Below, one piece after another: positions 20,677 through 30,000 of a DNA stretch of 32,482 nt. Each line of letters starts with the position of its first letter. The first letter of the stretch is position 1. The DNA comes from Entamoeba invadens IP1 (taxonomy: Eukaryota > Evosea > Mastigamoebida > Endamoebidae). The notes under the pieces are model-generated. The model worked only from the letters and a program-made list of their open reading frames with translations, had not been told where the DNA came from and made no database searches. The position numbers and the translations under genes are program-made. The stretch covers positions 1,794-34,275 of the forward strand of contig NW_004440107.1 in NCBI RefSeq assembly GCF_000330505.1. The letters are read 5' to 3'.

Positions 20677-21424
20677 TATCTAAAGTGTTAACAGTAATAT
20701 AATGTTCTAATCTCGGAAGCATCTTATTAATAATTCCATCTCTCATATTATTATGATTGTTTTCTAATTCTTCTATTTTATTAAGTAAAAATCTAATTGT
20801 TCTTGCTTTTCATCATCTATATTTTTGACTTTTTTTTATTTAAATCATTTTTCGTAATTTTAACTTGTTTCTTAATTAATGTTTGTTTACCTTTAATTTT
20901 ACAAAATACATATTTATTTATATAAATTGTAGCATTTGAATCTTTTGTATTGATTAAGTTAACTTTTGGATTATTATTAATATATCTAATGATTTCTTTG
21001 TTACATTGTTATACATATCTATTTCATTTAAATTGTATTTGTTTATTATCTTCTGTAATGCAATAATATGTTTAAAAGTAATATCAGACAAATTTTCAGT
21101 CTTTAACACGGGATTTTGTTCCGCCTTCGGCATGGATACATCGCAGATGCGGACTCCACATCCTTTGGATGTGTCGATGTTTCGCTCAGCTTTCGGCATG
21201 ATGCTTTGCTCAATATCATATTCATCTTCACTTTCATCAATTTCATTTGGAGAATAAGACATACCAAATACTGTTTTTGGTGTTACATCGTACTTTCTTT
21301 GGAGTGATTCTTCTCTTACTTTAATAATTTCAGAAGTATCTATTTGTTTTAATGGGTCCGTCTTTGTTCTTTGATTTGTTTTCTTCGAAAAACTAATTAA
21401 ATTTACATTTTTTATAACAACCAT
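20654..21424 (-). pseudogene. Unknown gene, frameshifted, with in-frame palindromic repeat insertion
   Basis: Starts MVVIKNVNLISFSKKTNQRT at 21424. After a frameshift near 20985 (AAGAAATC) it continues as EIIRYINNNPKVNLINTKDS and, after two more shifts near 20825-20800, ends LEHYITVNTLDISKLFEN with TAA at 20654. The total would be about 250 residues with a helical, coiled-coil-like C-terminal part (LLNKIEELENNHNNMRDGI). Near residues 76-105 the text MPKAE appears twice, 69 bases apart, around a GC-rich hairpin region; this segment looks inserted in frame. I do not recognise the family. The three frameshifts mark a decayed gene unless they are sequence errors. Confidence 0.5.
21113..21200. repeat. 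GC-rich hairpin insertion within a coding frame
   Basis: Contains CACATCC-TTT-GGATGTG, a perfect 7 bp hairpin (21157-21173), and two copies of a GC-C-GAA-GC-type palindrome (GCCTTCGGC near 21123 and GCTTTCGGC near 21189). In the minus frame the two copies encode MPKAE twice, 69 bases apart. GC is far above the flanking coding sequence. Confidence 0.7.
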
Positions 21425-21439
21425 TAATTTATAACGAAA

Positions 21440-21797
21440 TTACTTCTTAAATAGTTTTTGTCTTTGAATTAATTTATTTTTGGAAATAATAAAATTTTTT
21501 GATTGTATATTTATAATAAAAATATACTTTGTTATATAGTTTCGATAATGAATAAAAAATGCCGCGGACACGAAAATAAGAGAATAGACATCCTTATATA
21601 CAGAAAGGACATCCTTTATCACAAAGGACGTCCTTCGGCCTATATTCCCGTCCTTCGTCCCCATGTCCGTCCTTTCTCTGAAAACAACACTTTTGAGTTT
21701 TATTATCATAGTCTTGTTTTTTTTGTTTAAATTTATGTAAAATAATTGGGGTTTCACCTAAATTAATCACAATATTCGTTTTTGGATAAAAATGCAT
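21440..21797 (-). pseudogene. Small unknown gene disrupted by GGACGTCC-type palindromes
   Basis: A minus-strand frame opens with ATG at 21797 (MHFYPKTNIVINLGETPIIL) and after about 36 residues runs into the palindromic cluster at 21604-21676, where it reads KDGHGDEGREYRPKDVLCDK and stops. Beyond the cluster, in another frame, plausible protein sequence resumes (NFIISKNKLIQRQKLFKK) and ends just before the next gene's ATG at 21424. The simplest reading is one short gene, about 100 codons, broken by insertion of the repeat. No family recognised. Confidence 0.42.
21604..21676. repeat. Cluster of GGACGTCC palindromes
   Basis: AAAGGACATCCTTT (21604-21617) and AAGGACGTCCTT (a perfect 12 bp palindrome inside 21623-21636) are followed by CCCGTCCTTCGTCCCC and GTCCGTCCTTTC. 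The GGAC/GTCC core thus recurs about five times in 73 bases. The surrounding sequence is nearly free of G and C. Confidence 0.8.
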
Positions 21798-21939
21798 TAT
21801 TTTTGTTTATGGAACTATTTTTCGGTACTATAATATTATAAATTACTTATTATAAAATAATGAATAAATAAAAACAAATAATATAAACTCTAGTTTTTAT
21901 TCGTTTTTATTTATTTAAACACACTTGTTTCACCACCAC

Positions 21940-22210
21940 CTTAACAAAGTATTTGCCGCGAGTATTTTTAAGGGAAGTCCGCATTTAAGTCACTGTTCGT
22001 GCGTCCCCATGTCACCCACTTTCCTTGTCCGTACTGTTTGGACGCTGATGTGGTTCCCTTGCAAACGGGGTTTAGAAGGATCCGCGCCAAGGAGGACATT
22101 GAAAGTATGTGAAACGGGTGCACAAACAGACCGCCTGTGCCTTCTTTTTGGTTATCATCTCACTCGGTTTCCACTGATTCGAGGTGAATTATCGACACAT
22201 TTTTAATTCG
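21940..22210. other. Second GC-rich island, possible structured RNA or unknown gene
   Basis: About 270 bases near 48 percent GC between AT-rich flanks. It contains a hairpin GCACA-AACAGACCGCC-TGTGC (22120-22140) and a short GTCC...GGAC stem near 22027-22043. The plus strand has a 93-codon open frame without ATG support near its start, and its protein shows no known domain. AGGGAAGTCCGC near 21970 and AAACAGACCGCC near 22124 recall RNase P conserved regions I and V, but the P4 pairing does not form, so I do not call it. It shares no clear sequence with the island at 13844. Confidence 0.35.
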
Positions 22211-23923
22211 GGAACCAGACCAAATATTATCCCAAGCTCCCATTTATTAAAATTTTAATTAAAATATTATATTAAATAGTAAAAAATAACTTTATTTTTA
22301 GAGACGATGAAAAAGCCTTTACCATCATCATTTGTTTTTGATCGAATAAAATAATTATTAAAATATTATAACTATGAAACTACCGAAAGTTAATTTCAAC
22401 AATTATTTATATATTAAAAATCATTTAGAATAATTTTCTTGAAAAAAGTGGAATTAAACCCGATAGTTCCAAAATATTTTAAGTGAATTAAACCCAGATT
22501 ATACTGTATTATTATAATTATTATCATACTCGATCTAATATATCAATAGTATATATATTATAATAAATTTAATATATATAAAAATATAATTATTATAAAA
22601 TAATAAAAAATTAAAATTTAAAAATTTGTAAATTCAATAATCATTAACACAATACTGAGAATCAAAAGCCAAACAAAAACAAGTTAATATTCAAATATTA
22701 ACTTGTTGTGTTTTTTAACATTTTTATCTATTAAAAACAATTATTATTTTGTGTAAATATTTTTAATTATGTTGTAACATTAAAAAGTCTTAAATTTACA
22801 TACTAATAATTAAACCTTCATCTACGTTTTTAATATTTTTTTGTTTTAAACGCTTTTTCAATAATAATATTTGTTGTTTGTACCAAACGAGAAAGAGTAA
22901 TAGTGGGTTTATTAAATCATATTCTTGTGATTGATGTGTAAATATCATTATTTTAAACAACCAGTCAAATAAAATGATGTTGATTGAAACAAATTATAAT
23001 GATAATCATACTTAATGACATAATGTTTGTAATAGTTTTATTTTTTGTGTTAATTATCATGTCTGTTTTACTTGCTGCAAACTTTACAATAAAAATATGA
23101 CATTATTGTTATTAAACACAAAATCGACAATTTATATATATATATGTTATAACAATAAAATCACAACATTATTATTTGTTTTCATTGTTTTTATTAAAAT
23201 TTGTGTTGTTTGATAAAAAGTATTGCAAAGAAACAATTGTAATAATAACTACATTTATTTTTAAGTTGCTTTGGGTGTCGAAATATGTGGATATATATTA
23301 ATTATATCATCAAATATTAAAAAAATACCTGCTTAATTGTGAACAAGATTAAGATTGTCTACTTTAGTTTAAACTTTTATTATTTTGATAATATTAAATT
23401 GATATTAATTACTAATCATTATTATTTTATACACAAATAAATGACCAATGAAAAATAATGTTACAAATGAATTAATTACTTAATCATTAAATGATCACTT
23501 TTTAATGTGGTTTTATTGTGTTTATTGTTATGTTTTTTATGTTATATCAATCAATCTCTCGAGATTTAAAAACGCTACGTAAGTTGATGTTATTCAATTG
23601 TATTGAAAAAATACAAATATTATTTGCATTTAGAATAAAAGACAATCGGATTGTTATAATATATTAGAAAAGTGATTATGTTGTTTTTATATTTAAATGC
23701 ACTGTAGTTTATTTGTTTGATTTATTACAATAAATATTTATTGAATAATTATTATTCTTTATGTCAATTAAAATAGTTTTAAATAGAACAATATTATTCA
23801 AATATAAATTTATATTTATTTTTAATTTAAATGTTATTATAATGAATAAAAAATATTATTATTTTTTGGAAATTATTTTTTGATTTAATAAATAATTAAG
23901 TTTACTATATAAAACAATAAATT
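22211..23923. other. AT-rich intergenic DNA, no gene seen
   Basis: No coding or RNA gene recognised over 1.7 kb. CCCAGATTATACTG-TA near 22495-22509 resembles the right terminus of a TA-flanked element, and GGGTTTAATTC is found twice on the minus strand there, but I could not find a matching left end. A perfect inverted repeat at 22678-22707 is listed separately. Confidence 0.5.
22678..22707. repeat. Perfect 14 bp inverted repeat with 2-base spacer
   Basis: AACAAGTTAATATT, then CA, then AATATTAACTTGTT. A T-run follows shortly after (GTGTTTTTT). It could extrude as a cruciform; no gene is attached to it. Confidence 0.9.
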
Positions 23924-24632
23924 TACAGGCAGTGAAGTGAAGGTATAAATTTTCAATTGAATACTGAAAAGGGTATTGAGAATAATTCTGTAATTTCACG
24001 TCGTTTTTTACTGTTTTTCGGGTTTTATTTTTTAGTCAACAAAACAAAAAAAATTAGATCCATTTTTAATTTTTTTAAATTTTATTTTTATTATGATATA
24101 TTAAACAATAATAAAAAAGCATCATTTTATTATTTAATTATTATTCAATAATATAGTTTAAATCTATTATTGATTGGTTTAAACTTGAAAAATCAAATAG
24201 TAATGAAACTAGAACACAATCAGTCAAAAATAAAGGTAATAAGTAATGATATTTTTCTACTTTTTTTCATGAGCGTCAAATTAACAAAATCACAAGATTA
24301 TGAATAAAAAATAAAACATTGTTGAGTATTTGAATTAAGAACAACAAAAAAACATAATAAAAACCACTATTTCAATAATGAAAATACAGAAGGCTGAAAA
24401 ATCACTTGACAAAGAAAATAGGGATGACAAAATTCTATTTTTAATTTTCAGAGTAATTATTATTAAGGTTTGAGAACCATCATTAGGTGATTTTGTTTAC
24501 ATTTCTCGAATAAATTAATTCAGTTATTTTACCATAAACTTGGTTTTGTTATAAGTAAGAATTTGAGTAATAATTATAACGGTAATGCTTGATTTTAATA
24601 ACTTGAAAATTATTTGGAAAAAAGCATAAAAA

Positions 24633-25526
24633 GAATTAAACTGTTTTTCAAAACTCTGTACTGGGATGCCCGATTTTTTAGACAAATAATTTCTAAATAA
24701 TTTTTCCTTTGCTTAACCCTCATTTTTGTTATAAATATTTACTCGAAAAAAACAAAATAACGAACCCGACTTTTTTAAATTTTACTTGACAAATAAATCT
24801 TGCACCAAAAATTTACTTGAAAAATATAAAAAACAAACTTGGGATTAAAATTTTAATTACCATAACACAATTTTTGCCAAAAAAACTTAAACACAACTTT
24901 ATAATTAAATGTCCATGTTTACAGAATCACCAAGTTGTGTTTTGGATAAAAATGAAAAGTACTAATGAGTAAAACAAGCATTGAGAGAAGATAAATTGGT
25001 TAAGGTTATACAATTGAAAAGTTTTTTTAATTTTTGAACTGTTTATTTTATTTAAGACTCTTTTGATTAATAACCTTGATTGTTTAAATGTTTGTTTTAT
25101 GTTATCGATAACTTTTTTAATTGTTGAAATAAACAAAAACTTATTATTAATTTAAGTGTTGTATCATTTGATGCAATAATGTCCTTCATTACATCATTGG
25201 TTTATTGTTATATTGTCGTTTATCTTGTGTTTGTTAGAAAGATAGAATTTTACTGACGTTTAGTCACAAAATAAACCACTGACCAAATAACGAACCTGGA
25301 AAATCGGGAAAGATTTACCCATTATTTGGGTGATTTCCAGATTTTTTGTTCGATAATTGAAACTGTATTGATTTTTAAGGGTTTAAAACTGTGTACAGTT
25401 GTTGGTTCAACAAACAGGAAAATAAAAAATAAAACAAATAAAAAATAGTAAATAACGGGAAACTAGGACAAAGGGTTTATATAAATTTTGGAAACGGTAC
25501 AGAGTTTTGGAATACAGTTTACAATC
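24633..25526. repeat. Internal inverted repeat pair inside the large transposon
   Basis: GAATTAAACTGTTTTTCAAA continuing to ACTCTGTA (24633-24660) is matched in inverse by TACAGAGTTTTGGAATACAG continuing to TTTACAATC (25498-25526). Between them at 25281-25350 is another imperfect hairpin built on CAAATAACGAAC and CTGGAAAATC. These may be the ends of a nested element or the transposon's subterminal hairpins. Confidence 0.55.
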
Positions 25527-25846
25527 CGATAAAAACTGTTGTTTTATACTTTCTTTTTAGACATGATATTGACCAAGCTTGAGATATAATGTCTCTTTAG
25601 TTCATAACCGAATAATTGGAATTTGAAATGTGTTCAAAACTCTCCAAAAGTGGAGTGAAAAAACCACGTCAAGATGGAGAGGAAATTATGAAAGTCACAA
25701 AAGAAATAAAACCCAACGCAACAAAAAAGTCATAATTTACAGAAAAATTTGTTTAGAATGCGGGAAATGTTCTTTTGTGTTTTGTGAAGATTCATTATTC
25801 TTAATGAATTTAAATTATTAAAATTATCTTCGGGAAGAGAGCACGT

Positions 25847-26076
25847 TGAGGCAATTGTTTCTACTTTATAAAGTGAAAGCTTTGTGACATTATGAGCACT
25901 TGCCGTGCTTTTATAAACACACCAGAAGTCGTCTAATTGAAGAGTTTAGTGCGTTTTCAAACATATTTTCAAATGCAGCAAATATTAAACGACTTTTTGC
26001 TCTGCCCGATGAAATAGCGACAGTTTCCGTATCTGATATTGAAAGGAAGAATAAAAAAGCTTTTTTCTTCCGTTGA
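25847..26076 (+). pseudogene. Protein-coding remnant of unknown function in the transposon
   Basis: A plus-strand stretch reads HYEHLPCFYKHTRSRLIEEF, then SAFSNIFSNAANIKRLFALP and DEIATVSVSDIERKNKKAFF, with a TGA just before it and a stop after it. The composition is clearly protein-like. I do not recognise a domain. Its position 5' of the transposase suggests an element-encoded protein or the transposase N-terminal part. Confidence 0.4.
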
Positions 26077-26983
26077 AACTACGGTGTTGGTTAGTCATAT
26101 CAATGAATTGTTATAGCAAATTGAGTTATCGGGAAACTCGGTGTAACACATTCCATACAAAAAAATCAAATTGTCAATATTTGTAACAACTTCCATGTAT
26201 TATACCATGAAATCACCAAGTCTCCGGCAGTCCTGTTGACACGCTTCACTAGAGTTTCTATCCTTTCAAACTCACAATTGGCGAATTGGAGGAGATCCAG
26301 AATCGAATTGTTCGAAAATACGTTTTTAAATCGAGTTCAGTTTCATTTTTTGTTTTTATAAAAATAAAACGCTGTTTTTAGTCTTTATCAAGTAATTTCT
26401 AATTTTAAAAATAGAATGAGTGGTAATTCCCGAAAAAATAAACCTAAAACAGCTAACCAAAAATCATTATTAAGGCATTTTGGCCAATCATGTTTCTGTC
26501 AATCAATTTATTCTTTGTCGAGTAATTATTCTGCATCCTGTAGTTGATAATGAATTATCAAAGGAATTAATAAGCTGTTTAAATGATGATGAATTATTTA
26601 AATTGAAAAAAAAACAAATAGGAGTGTTAACAACAGTAAAAAAACACAAGTGATTACTTTTTATGAGATGACAGAATGGTCAGCATTCCATTATTTACAA
26701 AATAAGCATCTTAATTATTCATACCTTCGTTTGCAAATTTGTTTCGAGTAACGACTTTTAATTAATTCTTGTTCGAGACAACAACAAGTATGGTTTATAA
26801 TAACCGAATACAAACAATAAAATAACACAAACAAAAAACAACTGGGACTATTTTTGATTTAAAAAGCTTGAGTACTCTTTTTAAAGTATCACCGGGTAGA
26901 TTGTCGCAGCTCAAAGATGTTGGAATTAACAAAATAATTGGAATACAAAAAGCGTCGGTGGACAAAATTTACTTTCAAATCAA

Positions 26984-27967
26984 CAAGAAAACCAACTTAA
27001 AGAAATGATAATCAATCGATTGGAGTTTGGTAAGGCATTAACTGCAACATTTATAAAAACATATATTGAAAAGTGTTTTGGTATAACTTATACAAAACAA
27101 GGAATATACAACAAAATGAATCATTTGGGATTGAAACTGGTCAAAGTTGTTGTTGTGGAAAAAAGTAGATAAGGAGTTACACCCGAAGCGATTGTTGATT
27201 ATTTTCAAAGTGTCGATTCAACAATTGGAAGAAAAACAGCAAACTTTATTTTTAATATGGATGAGTGTGGACACCAGGAATTTATTGATACACAAAAATT
27301 TTAAGGTGTTTATTACACTTAATGTCAAGTTGGATAAAGTTCGCTGTGCAGCCGACAAGTCAATCAAGACAATCATTCATATTACTTGTATTAATGCAAG
27401 AAGTTATCGGTTAAAACCAACTTTCATTATCCCAAAAAGACATATTAGTTCATGTTTAAATCAACATGGTTATGATGAGACTAATTGTCATTTTATGTTT
27501 GGAAAAAAAGTACTTTGACTAATACACTTTTCAAAGAATGGGTCGATAACGTGTTTATTTTGGAAGTAAACAAACTCCGTGCTATTCACAATTACAAAGG
27601 AACAGTGATTCTGTTTTTGGACAACTGTTGTAGCCATAATGACAAAAGTGTCATCGACAATCTTGCCAAAAACAACATTCAAGTAATTCACTTTATTCCG
27701 AACACAACAAACTTTCTTCAAATGCTCGACGTTGGAATATTTGGCAACCAGAAAAGTCACCGAGCACGTACAGATATTTTGGAAATGAACATTAATGAAG
27801 TCTAAACCAAACAATCAACACCATCATCTTTACCAGTAATTTTGTCAGATGGAACTGATTATTTGAAAACTAAACAAGAAGAACTTAACTGGCTAAAATC
27901 TGATTATTCCAAAAATATATGCGATAAAACAGAGTTTTATTTAAATTATAAAAAAACGATTTTATAA
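26984..27967 (+). pseudogene. DDE_1 (pogo/Fot1-type) transposase, inactivated
   Basis: A helix-turn-helix-like part (KALTATFIKTYIEKCFGITY...GIYNKMNHLGLK) precedes the catalytic core. The catalytic Asp residues are all visible: NMDECG (27260), ILFLDNCCSH (27620) and FLQMLDVGIFG (27728). The last two are separated by 35 residues, as in pogo/Fot1 transposases. The DxG/S-H and LQxLDVGxFGxxK signatures are those of Pfam DDE_1. Lesions are TAA at 27170, TAA at 27302 with a frameshift, a frameshift near 27505, and TAA at 27803; the natural stop is TAA at 27967. The start is uncertain because the N-terminal part is in shifted frames. It lies in the middle of the 5.4 kb element and presumably once mobilised it and related MITEs. 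Confidence 0.85.
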
Positions 27968-28086
27968 TTGAAAATATAAAATGAAATCAACAATTGGTTA
28001 CTAGGTACAGGCAAGAATCATTTGTTGATGACTTAGTTAACCAAAGGAGGTTGAACAAATAATCAAAGATATTTGTTGAAATTTTA

Positions 28087-28563
28087 GTCAGTTATGAAAA
28101 GCCATTACCAATGTTATCAGCACATTCAAACAAGTAGGTGTTGATGTTATTAGATGTTGTAATGGTAATTACTACTGCCTTTGTAACCCCCTTCTTGCCC
28201 GGGAACTATATAGACGAGGAGATATTGTCAGAGCACTTGTCAACTTTTCAGTGCGTGAATCAGAATCAGTTCAAAATAAAATTCGAGTTGATTCTGGAGA
28301 TAAAAAAATGATGGAAAAAAATTGAATCCAAGAATAAACTAAATTTAAAAAGGAAAGAAAAAAGAACTGAAAAGAAATTAAAAAAAGTCAAGTCAATTGA
28401 CAAAAAAGAAGAAAAGAAGTTAAAAATTGAAAAAAAAACGAAGTCAAAGAAACAAAACCGATTGATTAAAAATATCAAGCTTTTTTTAAATAAAAAAAGG
28501 AACAAAGAGAGACCAAATTGCAAAAAAGACAATTCAACAAATTTGTTTATAAATTATATTTAA
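28087..28563 (+). pseudogene. Possible OTU-like protease start with a Lys-rich tail
   Basis: In one frame AITNVISTFKQVGVDVIRCC is followed by NGNYYCLCNPLLARELYRRG and DIVRALVNFSV. This resembles the OTU pattern D-G-N-C-x-F...R..v, but the Asp is Asn and a Tyr sits at the usual Cys place. After one frameshift in an A-run near 28320 the frame continues as a Lys/Glu-rich tail (KRKEKRTEKKLKK) to TAA at 28563, 24 bases before the next ORF. OTU membership is weak and inferred from a short motif. Confidence 0.35.
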
Positions 28564-28586
28564 TTACTGATAAATAGAATACTCCA

Positions 28587-29101
28587 ATGTCTGATGATAA
28601 ATTGATAACGCTTGACCGATTGAATGACGAGAGAATTGATAAATATATTGAAAGTATTCACTCTGATTTGAACAACAACGTCGAATGTTTTACATGCGTA
28701 GGCATCGAATTGATTACTCGTAGAGACGTTAAATATTTATTAAAATTTTGTATTGTTGGGATACCTATATATACACGGAAATCATTGGGCGTTGTTCTTG
28801 TTGTTAAACAAGCAATGGCTGGAGTGCTTTGTATTATTATTCTTTGCTGATCAATGTACAAGAAGACGATACGTTGTTAAATGACTTTTCAAAACAAAGA
28901 TTGGAATTTATCAGAAGATCTTTTGGTGATACAAAGTTGTTAATATATCAAGCTATAAAACAAAGGGGGTCTTGGGAATGTGGTTATAGAATAATGTGGG
29001 TGTTGAACAAACTGGCAAAAGGTAACTCCCTTGAAAACTCTTTGATTTATGATGAAGTGGAATTTATGGAATTTGCTTTGTGGTTTGTAAAGTTTAGTTA
29101 A
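28587..29101 (+). pseudogene. C48 (Ulp1/SUMO-type) cysteine protease, frameshifted, Asp lost
   Basis: It starts MSDDKLITLDRLNDERIDKY, and LNDERIDKYI is the Ulp1 substrate-face motif (W-L-N-D-x-x-I-N-x-Y). The catalytic His lies in HGNHWALFLL, in a second frame from 28774. The nucleophile lies in QRGSWECGYRIM (about 28966-29001) in a third frame, with the oxyanion Gln a few residues before it. The expected Asp in the Y-D-S-L strand is Tyr here (ALYYYSLL near 28827). Two single-base insertions separate the three frames. Element-borne C48 proteases are known in several transposon classes, where their role is unclear. It ends with TAA at 29099-29101, 279 bases before the transposon's right end. 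Confidence 0.75.
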
Positions 29102-29380
29102 TTGATGGTTTTAATCTAGTTTATTTGTAATTTGGGTTTTTTATGATTATTATTAAATAATAATTTAAATAACTAATGTTTATAATTCATAAATTGAAAA
29201 TTTGGTAGTAAAAATAAAAAAATGTCCATATTTATTATAATAAAAAGAACAATTTCATCCCGTTAAACAAGGGCTTTATTGAGAACGATTGTTTTAGCCA
29301 ATTAAAAGGCGATTTATAAAAATAAAAAACCCTTTTATTTGGCAATCAATAGAAAATTCATATTATTACTTTACTGCCTG

Positions 29381-29823
29381 TACACAATTAATAATACTTA
29401 AAAAACATAATTAATTATTTGAGTTTAAACAAACAAACATTTACAAATTATATTAATATTAAATAAATAAGATCATATTATTATCTATCATAATAATTAT
29501 AATAGATTGTACAATATATACATATTAAATATATAATCACAATTTTTAAACCATGTTGATATAATCAAAAATATAACTAAAGTATTTGGAAACGATCATC
29601 ATCGAGTAGCGATTAAGCTGAACTACCATTTGTATATTATTAAATTTTGTTGTTTATAATTATTAAATCATTGAGGTATAATTTTTATTGATAAAAAAAT
29701 CGTCAGAAAAAAATTTAAAAATTAATTCAGGGTGTGCCAAAAAATGTAAATAATGGAGACTTTTCATGAACAATTTAAAACGAATATTTATTTTAGATAA
29801 AATACAGATATTCGAAAAATAGT
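29381..29823. other. AT-rich spacer between mobile elements
   Basis: No gene seen. GTGTGCCAAAAAATG near 29733 and the TGGCACAG at the start of the next MITE form a short inverted pair, which might mean the MITE is the distal part of a larger element. Confidence 0.35.
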
Positions 29824-29976
29824 CTGGCACAGAAATACCGACCGGCAAACCATAAATTTATAGTATATTATAGTTTTTAGTTTTTTGTCCTGTTTTTTCA
29901 AATTTTGCATTAAAAAACTATTAAATAGGTTTTAGAAATTATTTTTATAGTTTGCCGGTCGTTTTTTCTGTGCCGG
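29824..29976. mobile_element. 153 bp MITE with GGCACAGAAA terminal repeats
   Basis: The left end CTGGCACAGAAATACCGACC and the right end read inward CCGGCACAGAAAAAACGACC continue in both arms as GGCAAAC-ATAAA. The repeat is about 30 bp of a 153 bp unit. I cannot define a target duplication. No coding capacity. Confidence 0.72.
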
Positions 29977-30000
29977 TTGGTTTTTCAGGTATCTGTAGTA

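Larger units (their letters stand above)
23926..29380 (+). mobile_element. 5455 bp pogo-like DNA transposon carrying a transposase and a C48 protease
   Basis: The left end CAGGCAGTGAAGTGAAGG and the right end read inward CAGGCAGTAAAGTAATAA align without gaps over about 40 bases (about 33 identical), including the shared inner block AATTTTC-ATTGA. Both ends are flanked by TA (23924-23925 and 29381-29382). Inside, on the plus strand, lie a decayed DDD transposase (26984-27967), an OTU-like/Lys-rich remnant (28087-28563) and a decayed C48 peptidase (28587-29101). The left 1.6 kb has no recognised gene. All coding parts carry stops or frameshifts, so this copy is inactive. Pogo/Fot1 membership rests on the TA target, the CAG start and the DD35D transposase. 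Confidence 0.82.

Noticed and set aside
21960..22145. RNase P RNA (conserved regions I and V).
   Set aside because: AGGGAAGTCCGC and AAACAGACCGCC look similar to the consensus, but the P4 helix that must join them does not pair and no region IV is seen.
23957..24151. A 64-codon gene at the left end of the large transposon.
   Set aside because: Mostly Phe/Tyr/Lys/Asn from AT-rich DNA, no domain, and it starts 31 bases inside the terminal repeat.
25630..25821. Zinc-finger protein based on CLECGKCSFVFC.
   Set aside because: A single C-x2-C-x2-C cluster in a short frame without a second His/Cys pair; other frames over the same bases look equally protein-like.
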